Below are positions 19,485-30,307 of a stretch of 64,000 nt of DNA, piece by piece. The stretch's first letter is position 1; each line of letters starts with the position of its first letter. Source of the DNA: Cytobacillus pseudoceanisediminis (GTDB taxonomy: Bacteria; Bacillota; Bacilli; Bacillales; Cytobacillaceae); contig NZ_CP097349.1 in the NCBI RefSeq assembly GCF_023516215.1, forward strand, positions 2,604,001 to 2,668,000, in the 5' to 3' direction. The notes beneath the pieces are model-generated. The model worked only from the letters and a program-made list of their open reading frames with translations, searched no databases and was not told the origin of the DNA. The translations under genes and the position numbers were made by a program.

Positions 19485-21131
19485 TTATTCGAAGTATGCC
19501 CACTTATATTGGACATCACCTAGACCGGATACTGCAACATCTTTAAGGTTCTCAGCCTGTACCCAGTTGTTAGTATAGAAATAGATTGGAGCTACTGGCA
19601 TATCTTCCATGAAGATTGCTTCAGCATCCTTCAATAACTGCTGGCGAGCTTCAGGGTCAGTTTCTGTTGCAGATTTAGCAAGCAGATCCTGGAACTCTTT
19701 GCTTTCCCATCCAGTATTGTTGTTACCGCCATCAGCGTCACGGTACATTTCTAAGAAGTTGATTGCATCGTTAAAGTCACCCAACCAGCCCATACGCGCT
19801 ACCTGGTAATCCATTTGGTTTACATTATCAAGGAATACATTCCACTCAGCGTTATCAAGTGTTACTTCTACGCCAAGGTTCTGCTTCCACATATCCTGGA
19901 TTGCCTGAGCAATCTTTTGGTGTGCCTCTGAAGTATTGTAAGAAAGAGTTACTGCTGGTAGTTCAGAAGCATCTTTCAATCCAAGCTCTTCAAGACCTTT
20001 TTGTAAATATTCTTTAGCTTTTTCTACATCGTTATCAGGGAAATAACCCTTTTCGTTTTCTTCAAACATTGAAGGTGGAACAATTGCCATTGCAGGAAGC
20101 TGTTCACCCTGAAGGATGTTATCAATAAGCTCCTGACGGTTGAGAGCATGTGCAAAAGCCTTACGGATATTGACATTATTAAATGGTTCTACAGTTGTAT
20201 TAAACTTGTAATTGTAAATACCTGCGATTGGCTGAGTAACTAAGCGGCCTTCGTCTTTAAGAGCCTGCATAGCGTCAGTTGGAAGGGCACCTGTTGGAGC
20301 TCCAGCCCAATCTAGTTCACCGTTGTCAAACATTGATAATTCAGTATTAGGATCATTGATCATGATCATTTCAATGCTGTCCAGCTTAACTGTTTCAGCA
20401 TCCCAGTATGTTTCGCTCTTTTCAAGAACGATCTTGTCACTGTGAGCCCATTCAACTAAATGGAAAGGACCGTTAGTAGTGAAATTTTCACCAGCGTCAG
20501 TTGCCCAATCTGGGTTGGCTTCAGCAATTTTGCTGTTGACTGGCAGATAAGTATAGAAAGCTGTTAATTCTTCAAAATATGGCGTTGGATTTACTAATTT
20601 AACTTCTAGTGTTTTCTCATCGATAGCTTTAACACCAACTGCATCCTTTTCACCTTTGCCTGTGTTGAATGCTTCAGCGCCTTCAAGGTAGTAAAGCTGG
20701 TATGCATAAGTTGAGTTGTTGGCAGGATCTAATGCCCATTTCCAAGCATATTCAAAGTCTTGAGCGATTACAGGATCGCCATTTGACCATTTCGCATCGC
20801 GAATTGTGAATGTATAAGTTTTTCCGTCTTCAGAAACTTTAATGTCTTCTGCCATTGCTTTTTCAGGCTTACCATCTTGATTGATGCGAGTAAGACCTTC
20901 TAACACGTTACGAAGTACAGTTCCAGAAGTCGAATCTTCTGCAAGTCCTGGATTTAATGATGGTGGTTCAGTGTTGATGTTTACTCTTAACTCCTGCGGT
21001 ACATCAGACTTTCCGCCGTCGTCTCCGCCTTTTTCGCCGCCGTTAGCATTGTCTCCGCCGCCGTTACATGCAGCAAGGAACATGCTTAGCACAAGCAGCA
21101 TGCTAAAAAAGATCGATAATCTTTTGTTCAC
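19485..21131 (-). CDS. oppA: Oligopeptide-binding lipoprotein OppA
   Basis: 548 residues (family SBP_bac_5). The lipoprotein signal ends in LSMFLAACNGGGD, with the lipid cysteine at about residue 22. The mature N-terminus is a low-complexity Gly/Asp/Asn linker. Typical body motifs: NTEPPSLNPGLAEDSTSG, KWSNGDPVIAQDFEYAWKWALDP and FNNVNIRKAFAHALNRQELID. Starts with GTG at 21131 after a GGGGGT ribosome site. First gene of the operon; captures extracellular peptides, and in relatives feeds Phr/CSF signalling peptides for competence and sporulation. Confidence 0.95.
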   Translation of the reverse strand: MNKRLSIFFSMLLVLSMFLAACNGGGDNANGGEKGGDDGGKSDVPQELRVNINTEPPSLNPGLAEDSTSGTVLRNVLEGLTRINQDGKPEKAMAEDIKVSEDGKTYTFTIRDAKWSNGDPVIAQDFEYAWKWALDPANNSTYAYQLYYLEGAEAFNTGKGEKDAVGVKAIDEKTLEVKLVNPTPYFEELTAFYTYLPVNSKIAEANPDWATDAGENFTTNGPFHLVEWAHSDKIVLEKSETYWDAETVKLDSIEMIMINDPNTELSMFDNGELDWAGAPTGALPTDAMQALKDEGRLVTQPIAGIYNYKFNTTVEPFNNVNIRKAFAHALNRQELIDNILQGEQLPAMAIVPPSMFEENEKGYFPDNDVEKAKEYLQKGLEELGLKDASELPAVTLSYNTSEAHQKIAQAIQDMWKQNLGVEVTLDNAEWNVFLDNVNQMDYQVARMGWLGDFNDAINFLEMYRDADGGNNNTGWESKEFQDLLAKSATETDPEARQQLLKDAEAIFMEDMPVAPIYFYTNNWVQAENLKDVAVSGLGDVQYKWAYFE

Positions 21132-21751
21132 GGTATAACCCCCTATTAAATTTCCTCAAACAATATCCTTACGCTTGCCTTTCACAAAAAACACAACTGT
21201 GCGCCCCAGATATATTGCTCAAATAGTCTGTTAATTCAATTTAAAAAATTTGCAGACTATTTAGAAGGCAACAAAAAAAGCAAGTTTATATTCTCTTAAA
21301 GATAGATTATCCTTATATTCTGATAATTCAGATTAAAAGGAGTAATCTATAAGATGTAAGCTATAAACTTACTCATTATGCACCATACTCTCGCTATCTG
21401 GAGTGATATAGTTTTGTTGTAAATGTAACAAAAACGTAAAGATTATGTTTGTTACGTTTATTATAAATAGTTTAAAAACTTATTGCAAGTGGCTCTTTGT
21501 ACATGCAATCCAATCGAGTATGACATTTTTCGTCAAAAAGTCTTATAAATTAAGAATTTTTGAGATTTAAAAAAATTTTTCTTTTTAAGATTTTTTGCTA
21601 TTTTAATAGGAATCATCACCCATATATTGTCAAATGCAGCCTTGAAATAGAGGCTATCGCTGACTTTTATTTTTCCCTTTATTAACTTGATTTTTGTATC
21701 CGGATAGTTTAACTTATTATATAATACAAATATAAATTAATTATCTTGTCG

Positions 21752-21996
21752 GCAATGAAAAAAGAGTAGTACATTTACTTAGGGTTTAACAGAGAGTCTG
21801 TGGCAGGTGCAAACAGGCAGCCCGGTAAATCGAATGGACTTTTGAGCTTCTGAATTTTTCAGGCGCTTCCCTGCGTTATCGGGGACCTATGCATTATTCT
21901 GCATAGGGCAGAGTGACTCAGTATTTGAGTAATTAGGGTGGCAACGCGGACCATTCGTCCCTATTTTAAAGGGATGAATGGTTCTTTTTTATGCTT
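21752..21996 (+). promoter_or_regulatory. T-box riboswitch (tryptophan) leader of trpS
   Basis: The hallmark AGGGTGGCAACGCGG is at 21935-21949. It is followed by the competing terminator GACCATTCGTCCCT/AGGGATGAATGGTTC with TTTTTT (21949-21990). Upstream is a long stem-I region in which a TGG (21835-21837) is the candidate specifier codon for tRNA-Trp. The antiterminator bulge reads UGGC, which would pair with an ACCA end and a G discriminator base, as expected for tRNA-Trp. Uncharged tRNA would favour readthrough into trpS. The upstream gap (21140-21750) is AT-rich and holds the divergent oppA promoter; no gene seen. Confidence 0.9.
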
Positions 21997-22063
21997 TTTT
22001 ATGCTTATAGCACAAAAATTCCCCTTCACCGCCTGTCAATTCATGATCTTTTAAGCCGATTAA

Positions 22064-23063
<1,000 letters not shown>

Positions 23064-23065
<2 letters not shown>

Positions 23066-23094
23066 AAAACAGCCTTTTGGCTGTTTTTTTATTT
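23064..23094. terminator. Bidirectional terminator trpS/yjbA
   Basis: AAAACAGCC TTTT GGCTGTTTT stem-loop with T-run, between convergent genes. Confidence 0.85.
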
Positions 23095-23097
23095 TTT

Positions 23098-23844
23098 CTA
23101 ATTCACTTTTGGACCATGCTCCATTTCCCACATCTTCTCAAAAAACGGCTGCCCTTTAATTAAATTTTCACAAAACTTCTCGTGTTTACCTGACCAGCCG
23201 TATTTACTTTCATCGTAAAGTTCATACCATGCCTCTTCAAAGTTCATTGACTGTATTTTCGAATAGCGTTCCGGGCTCCACTCCGTATACCAATAACGGA
23301 TCTCAGCATCATTTTTGGAAGAGTGAAGCTGATCCAGCGCCATAAACAGCAGCTGTTTAAGCTGTCTTTCTTTTCTCGTCAGGCCTGCCATCAAATCCGG
23401 AGATGGAGAAAGGATATGAAATTCCTTTAATGCTGTTTGATCATTAAACGAATAGGCTGCCGTTTCCTGATTTTCAAGCATTTCATATGCCAGCTGCTCC
23501 TGCCGCGGGATAAGTCTGCTTTTTCTGATAGGGATATTGTAGCCGATCGTATCGACTGCCAATATGCCTGTCCCGTCTGAAACAACAAAACAATACTCCA
23601 ATTGAATGCGTTCATGATTTTTCCTTAAGTAAGCTTTTTGATAAATATCGTCTAGCAGTTGTTGTGGCAGCTCAGAAAGATCATTTTCAATATAATTAAA
23701 AAGAACCGGGTCAATCTTTAACAGCGGAACCTGATCAAGCAGTTCTACGCCATCATCTTTTCTCCATTCATGAAAATGGCATACATTGTATCCATTCTCC
23801 TCTCCTTCAAACCAATTCACCCAAACATCATGAAGATACAACAT
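23098..23844 (-). CDS. yjbA: UPF0736 family protein YjbA
   Basis: 248 residues (B. subtilis YjbA is 249). Soluble, aromatic-rich; no signal peptide or enzyme motif visible. Segments such as [26 protein letters not shown] and [18 protein letters not shown] are typical of the family. Function unknown. Position between trpS and the app operon is conserved. Confidence 0.88.
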   Translation of the reverse strand: MLYLHDVWVNWFEGEENGYNVCHFHEWRKDDGVELLDQVPLLKIDPVLFNYIENDLSELPQQLLDDIYQKAYLRKNHERIQLEYCFVVSDGTGILAVDTIGYNIPIRKSRLIPRQEQLAYEMLENQETAAYSFNDQTALKEFHILSPSPDLMAGLTRKERQLKQLLFMALDQLHSSKNDAEIRYWYTEWSPERYSKIQSMNFEEAWYELYDESKYGWSGKHEKFCENLIKGQPFFEKMWEMEHGPKVN

Positions 23845-23979
23845 TTTTCAACCCCCACTTCAACAAACTATTTGTCACTCAGTATGGGCAGTAGGCCGTA
23901 AATTTATTCCTATATTGCACTCGCAATCCATTTTTTGTAATAAATTTTGTAATGACATTGCTGAATAAATACCTTCCCT

Positions 23980-24222
23980 TTATTCATTCACACTTGAATA
24001 AGGAAAATATATGCTTAAAGTTATAATAATAATACCGATCGGAAGCAAATAACATTCTGGACGCGAGATAATAAAATAGAGATATTCTTTGAAGGTATGT
24101 CCAGTTGTAAGCAAATTTAAATACCCTATTACACTGACTCCTCCTGAAACAGAAATCCCAAAACCAGTTAAAAGCCAAAATGCCCTAAATAACATTTTCT
24201 TTACTATATGCGTGAGTCCCAA
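23980..24222 (-). CDS. Hypothetical small membrane protein
   Basis: About 80 residues with two hydrophobic helices (FRAFWLLTGFGISVSGGVSVIGYLNLL and LLPIGIIIITLSIYF). The frame opens at TTG 24222. A better ribosome site and an ATG lie just upstream in another frame (24238, encoding AALRPFG), so a small indel may hide the true N-terminus MAALRPFG-LTHIVKK. Family not recognised. Confidence 0.5.
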   Translation of the reverse strand: MGLTHIVKKMLFRAFWLLTGFGISVSGGVSVIGYLNLLTTGHTFKEYLYFIISRPECYLLPIGIIIITLSIYFPYSSVNE

Positions 24223-24315
24223 AAGGTCTTAATGCTGCCATAATCTCACTCCCAGTCTTTTTTTACATGTATATGAAGGAAGCTGTTCGGATATGTACAA
24301 GCTATTAGCCTGAAA

Positions 24316-24347
24316 AACAAAAAAACGCCTGAAATAGGCGTTTCTTA
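24316..24347 (-). terminator. Terminator of the app operon
   Basis: AAACGCCT GAAAT AGGCGTTT stem with an A7 run giving U's on the minus strand, just after the appC stop. Confidence 0.85.
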
Positions 24348-24348
24348 A

Positions 24349-25269
24349 CTATCTGTTGGATTTAGGATTGAAGGCATCTTTTAAGCCTTCTCCAATGAAG
24401 TTGATCGATAGGATTGTAAATGTTAAAACCGCAGCTGGCGGAATCCATATCCACCACTTACTGGTTAAAACATCCGGACTTCTTGCTTCCTGAAGCATAT
24501 TCCCCCACGTAGGAATGTTGATCGGAACACCGAATCCCAAGAAGCTTAGGCCTGTTTCAGCTACAATCATCGCTGCCAGTGTAATGGTTGCCTGAACGAT
24601 AATGGTTGACATTACATTCGGCAGCAAGTGTTTAAAAATGGTCTTTGGTGCAGAGCATCCGATGGAAACCGCACTCATAATATATTCATTTTCCTTCTCA
24701 GCCATGACCTTGCTTCGCACAAGACGGGCAGTTCCTGTCCAGCTGAGTACACTTATTACGAATATAAGGGTTCCTGTACTTGATTCGATAAAAATTGATT
24801 TTAATACGATAACAAATAGCAGGAATGGGAAGTTCATCATAAAGTCTGTAAATCTCATTAGGGCATTATCGACCCAGCCGCCAAAATACCCCGCAGTAGC
24901 ACCAACAAGAGTACCAATAGTAATAACAGCTAGCGTGATAGAGAATGCAAGCAAGAGTGAAGTCTTGCCGCCGTGCAGAGTTCTGGCAAAGACGTCTCTG
25001 CCTGACTTGTCAGTGCCAAAGTAGTGTTCAGCAGATGGTTCTTTACTCATTTGTGTTAAATTGATCTTAGCTGTCTCCTCAACTGGCATAGTTAGCGGCT
25101 CAGCCAATATGGACATTGCACAGACCAGCAGCAGGAAGACCAGACTGACCATTGCTACTTTATTGCGCAAAAACTTGCGGCGGGCGAGAGCCCATGGTGA
25201 TTGACTCTTCGGAGGTTTAACAGGTTCTGCTAAACCTGGCGAAGTTTGCTGTGATATTGATGGTTCCAT
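24349..25269 (-). CDS. appC: Peptide ABC transporter permease AppC
   Basis: 306 residues, BPD transporter (DppC/OppC) type. Cytoplasmic proline-rich N-terminus, one TM, the EHYFGTDKSGRDVFARTLHG external loop, then five TMs with the EAA loop SAVSIGCSAPKTIFKHLLPNVM. Last gene of an operon in the B. subtilis app order D-F-A-B-C. Separated from appB by 12 bp. Confidence 0.9.
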   Translation of the reverse strand: MEPSISQQTSPGLAEPVKPPKSQSPWALARRKFLRNKVAMVSLVFLLLVCAMSILAEPLTMPVEETAKINLTQMSKEPSAEHYFGTDKSGRDVFARTLHGGKTSLLLAFSITLAVITIGTLVGATAGYFGGWVDNALMRFTDFMMNFPFLLFVIVLKSIFIESSTGTLIFVISVLSWTGTARLVRSKVMAEKENEYIMSAVSIGCSAPKTIFKHLLPNVMSTIIVQATITLAAMIVAETGLSFLGFGVPINIPTWGNMLQEARSPDVLTSKWWIWIPPAAVLTFTILSINFIGEGLKDAFNPKSNR

Positions 25270-25281
25270 ACTCCCACCTAC

Positions 25282-26247
25282 CTAACTTAAACGAATACGC
25301 GGATCTACTAGACCATATAGTAAATCTGCAACTAAATTTCCAATCAGGGTCAAAATAGTCAGCATCATGGCAATGGCCATCATGACAGAATAATCACGTG
25401 CATTAACTGATTCTACGAATAAATAACCGATGCCAGGGTATGTGAAAATGGTTTCTGTGATAATTGCCCCTCCAAAAAGATTGGCAATATCGAATCCAAG
25501 TAATGTAACAATAGGTATGATTGAGTTTCTTAGAATGTGCTTATTATAAATCGCAGATTCTTTCGTACCTTTAGCTCTTGCTGTACGAACATAATCCTTG
25601 CGAGAGCTTTCGATCATATCATTTCTCAAGAACTGTGTGTAAGCGGCTGTAGCCATGGCTCCCAGGACAATAGCCGGCAATACTGTATGTTTTGCTTTAC
25701 TTAAATAATATTCCAGTGTTCCCGCTTCTACCCCGCTGCCGATACTTCCACTGGCTGGAACCCATCCAAGATTGATGGCAAAAATATAAATGGCAACCAA
25801 AGCTGCAACAAAGCTGGGAATTGCAAGTGCTAGATAGTTAAAGGCTGATATTAAATAATCTCCCATGCTATAGGCAAATCGCCCAGAGTATCTTCCCATT
25901 AAAAAGGCTAATAAATAAGTAATTAAAAGAGCTGATATTCCTAAAATGATCGTGTTCGGCAAACGGTCACCAATTAATTCCATAACCGGGCGCTTATGAA
26001 CAAATGAATCTCCAAAATCTCCTTGGACCACACCACTCATCCAGCGGACATACTGCACAGGAATAGGATCATTCAATCCCATCTGCTCACGCATTTCTTC
26101 AATATACTCCGGATCTGAGTTTAATGGGTCAATTTTTCCAGATAGGGCATCACCAGGCATAAGCTTTGCGAGGGTGAAAACCACTACTGAGATAAGGAAA
26201 ATTATTGGAATCATACCTATGAGTCGTCGAATTGTGTACTGTAGCAT
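25282..26247 (-). CDS. appB: Peptide ABC transporter permease AppB
   Basis: 321 residues from the ATG at 26247 (MLQYTIRRLIGMIP), 8 bases after AAGGGG; the ATG two codons upstream is too close. OppB/DppB-type permease with six TMs. Conserved LMPGDAL and DPLNSDPEYIEEMREQMGLNDPIPVQYVRW external domain, and EAA loop YVRTARAKGTKESAIYNKH. Lies downstream of an intercistronic hairpin. Confidence 0.9.
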   Translation of the reverse strand: MLQYTIRRLIGMIPIIFLISVVVFTLAKLMPGDALSGKIDPLNSDPEYIEEMREQMGLNDPIPVQYVRWMSGVVQGDFGDSFVHKRPVMELIGDRLPNTIILGISALLITYLLAFLMGRYSGRFAYSMGDYLISAFNYLALAIPSFVAALVAIYIFAINLGWVPASGSIGSGVEAGTLEYYLSKAKHTVLPAIVLGAMATAAYTQFLRNDMIESSRKDYVRTARAKGTKESAIYNKHILRNSIIPIVTLLGFDIANLFGGAIITETIFTYPGIGYLFVESVNARDYSVMMAIAMMLTILTLIGNLVADLLYGLVDPRIRLS

Positions 26248-26291
26248 TTCCATTCCCCTTACCAAACAAAAATTTATTCGCTGGTTAAACT

Positions 26292-26329
26292 TGTATTCCT
26301 TGGGAGAACAAAATCCCCCAAGGAATACA
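26292..26329 (-). promoter_or_regulatory. Intercistronic hairpin between appA and appB
   Basis: 13-bp stem TGTATTCCTTGGG/CCCAAGGAATACA with a 12-base loop and no U-tract. Same position relative to the binding-protein gene as the hairpin after oppA, suggesting the same stoichiometry control. Confidence 0.7.
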
Positions 26330-26345
26330 GGTTCCTTTTACCCTA

Positions 26346-28076
26346 TTACTCTACAATGTGCCACTTGTGGAACTCATCAGTTCCAAATGGAGTTACTTTC
26401 ACTCCGCCAACACGCTTGTTGATCGCCCATGGATCTACACGCTGCTCGAAGAAAATGATCGGCAATTCTTCGTTAACAAGCTTTTGCCATTCGTTGTAGA
26501 CTTCCTGACGGTGTTCAGTTACATCTTTACTAGCATCTTCAGGGAAAGATACCCCTTTCTTGATTAGCTCATCAGACTTTTCACTGTACCATCTCCACAT
26601 GTTCCACTTGTCAGTAGATAACCAGATTCCAGCTGGATCTGGATCATTAGCAAGTCCCCAAGCACCCATGAATGTTTCAACAGATGGGTCATCTGCTTCA
26701 ATAGTGTCATAGAATAGGTTGAAATCTTTTAATGAACCGCCGTTTAGCTTAGCATTTAAGCCAACTTCCTGCCAGGATTGAAGGATGAATTGAGCACGGG
26801 CTTCTGAAGTTTCAGCGCCTGCCATTGCATCAAAATTAATTGTAAATGGCTTGCCTTCTGGATCTTCACGGAAGCCGTCGCCGTCTTTATCTACATAGCC
26901 TGCTTCGTCAAGTAATTTCTTTGCTTTCTCTGGATCATACTCATACTGATTGAGTTCTGAATCATCAATTTTTGCCCAAGATACTGATGGGAAAGGAGTG
27001 TTTAATGGTTTTCCTAATCCGTTTGCAAAGCCATCGATAAATGCCTGACGGTCAATTGCGTGTGCCATGGCATGGCGAAGGGATTTGTTCTGGAATTTCT
27101 TGTTATCAGAAACTACTACACCTTTTTTAGTGTCATAATGACCCCAGTCAAAAGCGATATAGCTGTAAGACATGGCATCTGCTTCTACTGGATTTACATT
27201 GTCAAGAGCTTTTATAGCTTCCCACTGATCTTTTGGAGCTTCAATAACATCGATTTCTCCGTTTTGCACTAAACCTTGCGCAAGAGAACCATCAATAATT
27301 TTGTAAACTACACCATCCAATTTAGCTGGTCCTTGCCAGTAATCATCAAAACGCTCAAATTCAATCATTTCACCAGGTACGATGTTTTTCACTTTAAAAG
27401 GCCCTACACCGATTGGAGTTTTACGGATTTGATCTGAGTCCGGAAGCTCTTTAGAAGAAATATCCCCGTAATGGTGCTTTGGCTCAGGATAAACCCAAAT
27501 ATTTTCCAATAAGTTAACAGAAGGCTCAGTTACTGTCACTTCAATTGTATAATCATCAACTACCTTGATCCCTTCAATTGACTCAGCTTTTCCGTCTTTA
27601 TATTCTTGAGCACCTTTGATCATTGCTACGTTAGCAAAACGTGCACCTTCATAAGTTGGATCAGCAATTAAATACCATGCAAATTCCATATCTTCTGCTG
27701 TTAATTCTTCACCATCATGCCATTTAACTCCTTGCTTAAGCTTGAAAGTTAATTTAGTATTGTCTTCAGATAACTCATAATCTGCCAGATTCGGTTCAGA
27801 TATAAGCTCATCATTTACTTTGAGCAAGCCTTCATGCATAAACTGAAGGGCATTGACATCATCTTCACCCTCGTAATAAGCATAAGATAAAACACCTTTA
27901 AATGGCTGAGTGTAACCGAATGTTACTGTTCCACCCTCTTGAGCTTCTCCTGATGCTTTCCCATCATCTTTTGGTTCCTTTTCAGTGCTGGCTTTCTCTC
28001 CGCCGCCAGAACATGCTGCCAGGAATACAGACATGACCAGCAGAAGTGATAGCAGCCAAAATGCTGATTTCTTCAT
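26346..28076 (-). CDS. appA: Peptide-binding lipoprotein AppA
   Basis: 576 residues from the ATG at 28076, 7 bases after GGGGG; an upstream in-frame start at 28106 lacks a ribosome site and would precede the signal peptide. Lipobox LLVMSVFLAACSGGG with the cysteine at about residue 22, then a Lys/Glu/Gly linker. SBP_bac_5 features: VKWHDGEELTAEDMEFAWYLIAD, FKNKSLRHAMAHAIDRQAFIDG-like segment and a DPDPAGIW stretch. In B. subtilis App imports longer oligopeptides; specificity here is inferred only. Confidence 0.9.
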   Translation of the reverse strand: MKKSAFWLLSLLLVMSVFLAACSGGGEKASTEKEPKDDGKASGEAQEGGTVTFGYTQPFKGVLSYAYYEGEDDVNALQFMHEGLLKVNDELISEPNLADYELSEDNTKLTFKLKQGVKWHDGEELTAEDMEFAWYLIADPTYEGARFANVAMIKGAQEYKDGKAESIEGIKVVDDYTIEVTVTEPSVNLLENIWVYPEPKHHYGDISSKELPDSDQIRKTPIGVGPFKVKNIVPGEMIEFERFDDYWQGPAKLDGVVYKIIDGSLAQGLVQNGEIDVIEAPKDQWEAIKALDNVNPVEADAMSYSYIAFDWGHYDTKKGVVVSDNKKFQNKSLRHAMAHAIDRQAFIDGFANGLGKPLNTPFPSVSWAKIDDSELNQYEYDPEKAKKLLDEAGYVDKDGDGFREDPEGKPFTINFDAMAGAETSEARAQFILQSWQEVGLNAKLNGGSLKDFNLFYDTIEADDPSVETFMGAWGLANDPDPAGIWLSTDKWNMWRWYSEKSDELIKKGVSFPEDASKDVTEHRQEVYNEWQKLVNEELPIIFFEQRVDPWAINKRVGGVKVTPFGTDEFHKWHIVE

Positions 28077-28110
28077 TAGTTTCCCCCGAAAAATATTTTT
28101 TGACAAAGCC

Positions 28111-29130
28111 TTATTTATATAAGTGACAAGCGACTCTATGCCCAGGCTTCACCTCCTTTAAGTGCGGTTTTACACTTTGGCACTCCGGCATTGCATGCGC
28201 GCAGCGCGGATGGAAGGTACATCCTTTTGGAGGATCAATCGGGCTTGGCACATCCCCCTCTAAAATAATTCTTTCCTTTTTCTTGCGCGGATCCGGTTCC
28301 GGGATCGCAGAGATTAGAGCTTGAGTATAAGGATGCAAAGGCTCTGCATAGAGGCTGTCCTTTTCAGCGACTTCTACAAGGCCACCAAGATACATAACCC
28401 CAATCCGGTCACTCATATGTTTAACTACACTCAAATCGTGGGCTATAAATAAGAAAGTAAGATCAAATTCATCCTGAAGCTCTTTCAGCAGATTCAATAC
28501 CTGAGATTGGACCGATACATCCAGGGCGGAAACAGGCTCATCCGCAATAATGAGCTTTGGTCTTAAAGCCAGTGCCCTTGCGATTCCGATACGCTGTCTT
28601 TGCCCGCCGGAAAACTCATGCGGGTATTTATAGTAAGCATCTTCAGGCAGCCCAACTTTCGCAAGAAGATCCATTACTTCCGGCTTAAGTTCTTTTTCGG
28701 ATTTGCTGTTATAGTTCCTGATGGGCTCTGACACAAGATGCCCAACCATCATCGTGGGATTTAATGATGCATAAGGATCCTGGAAAACCATCTGGAAGTC
28801 CTGGCGGATTTTCCTTAGACTGGTTCCTCTTACATTTGTGATATCCTGTCCGTCAAATATGATTTGTCCGTCTGTTGGTTCTAGAAGTCTGAGGATCGTT
28901 CTGCCTGCGGTTGATTTTCCGCAGCCTGATTCCCCCACCAGCCCCAGCGTCTCCCCTTTCTTAATTTCAAAGGAAATATCGTCGACAGCCTTAACGACCG
29001 CCACAGTCTTTCTAAGGATTCCGCCTTTTATTGGATAGTAAGTCTTTAAGTTCTTAACCTCTAAAAGCACTTCATTGCTGCTTTTATCCTTTTTTAAAAC
29101 AGCTGTGTTATTATGCTCTGTACTCATCAT
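28111..29130 (-). CDS. appF: Peptide ABC transporter ATP-binding protein AppF
   Basis: 339 residues. Walker [11 protein letters not shown]-loop [13 protein letters not shown], signature SGGQRQR, Walker B KLIIADEP, switch FIAHDLSVVKH, and C-terminal oligo_HPY zone with PIDPPKGCTFHPRCAHAMPEC (cysteine cluster). Start overlaps the appD stop by 4 bp. Confidence 0.92.
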   Translation of the reverse strand: MMSTEHNNTAVLKKDKSSNEVLLEVKNLKTYYPIKGGILRKTVAVVKAVDDISFEIKKGETLGLVGESGCGKSTAGRTILRLLEPTDGQIIFDGQDITNVRGTSLRKIRQDFQMVFQDPYASLNPTMMVGHLVSEPIRNYNSKSEKELKPEVMDLLAKVGLPEDAYYKYPHEFSGGQRQRIGIARALALRPKLIIADEPVSALDVSVQSQVLNLLKELQDEFDLTFLFIAHDLSVVKHMSDRIGVMYLGGLVEVAEKDSLYAEPLHPYTQALISAIPEPDPRKKKERIILEGDVPSPIDPPKGCTFHPRCAHAMPECQSVKPHLKEVKPGHRVACHLYK

Positions 29131-30151
29131 GCGTTCACCTCTTGTTTCGGCTGGCTTGTCTCGTAAAGCAGACAGGCAACCTCATGTCCTGCTTCATTTT
29201 CTGCCAATCGAGGTGTAACAGTCAGGCATTCAGGCATTGCCTTAGGGCAGCGCGCCGCAAATTTGCACCCTGTTTTAGGCATATTTTTTAATGAAGGCAC
29301 AATTCCTTTTATTGTGCTTAGCTTTTCCACTTCTTCATCCATTTTCGGAATAGCTCCCATCAGGAGCTGAGTATAAGGATGTTTTGGATTGTGAAATAAG
29401 GAATCTACATCAGTCCGTTCTGCTATCTTTCCTGCATACATAACAATGACCTCATCACACATCTCGGCCACAACACCCAGGTCATGAGTAATCAGAATGA
29501 CGGACATATCGTTGACTTCCTGGATTTCTTTTAAAAGCTCAAGAATTTGGGCTTGTACAGTAACATCCAGAGCAGTTGTCGGCTCATCGGCGATCAATAG
29601 CTTCGGCTGGCAGGCAATGGCGATGGCGATCATGACCCTTTGCCTCATACCTCCTGAAAGCTGATGCGGATATTCATCTACAATTTTTTCAGGCCTTGAA
29701 ATTCCCACACTTTTTAGAAGTGCGATACTCTTAAGCCGCGCTTCTTTTTGGAGATTTTCATATGATTGAATAATACTTCCTGCAGCTGGAACCCAATAGA
29801 AAAAACAGGATTTAAAGAAGTCATAGGCTCCTGGAAAATCATTGCGATGTCTTTTCCCCTGATTTTATTAATCTCTGAATCTGTCATCTTCTCCAAATGA
29901 ATACCCTCAAAGATGATTTCTCCATTTCGGATTTGGCCAATTCCTTTAGGCAGGAGCTTCATGACAGAGAGGCTCATTACAGATTTACCGCAGCCCGACT
30001 CTCCTACGATTCCAACTATTTGTCTAGGCTTAACTCTAAAAGAAACATTATCAACTGCATTATAGTATGTACCATCTATGGAAAAAGCCGTTTCTAAATT
30101 CTTCACCTCTAGTAATGGTGCGTCTTTATGTTGACGGGGATTTGCGCTCAT
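29127..30151 (-). CDS. appD: Peptide ABC transporter ATP-binding protein AppD, frameshifted
   Basis: Repaired length 341 residues. Walker [11 protein letters not shown]-loop [13 protein letters not shown], signature SGGMRQR, Walker B KLLIADEP, and C-terminal [14 protein letters not shown] with an intact cysteine motif. The frame breaks at HMKISKK. One added base in the five-T run 29745-29749 restores [31 protein letters not shown]. First gene of appDFABC. The 120 bp upstream is AT-rich leader. Confidence 0.9.
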
Positions 30152-30271
30152 AGGACACCTCTTACCTTTTCGAATTATTCTGTTAATTCATTCTATTTGT
30201 CTAAAATATTATTACAAAGTTATTACAATTGCAAGATTTTTTTAAAATTTGTCAAGATTCATTTTTCTCCA

Positions 30272-30304
30272 CTAAAAAAAAGCCCACATTTTAGGGCTTT
30301 AAAG
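30272..30304 (-). terminator. Terminator after yjaZ
   Basis: AAAGCCC...GGGCTTT stem with an A8 run, just past the repaired yjaZ stop at 30308. Confidence 0.8.
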
Positions 30305-30307
30305 CGA

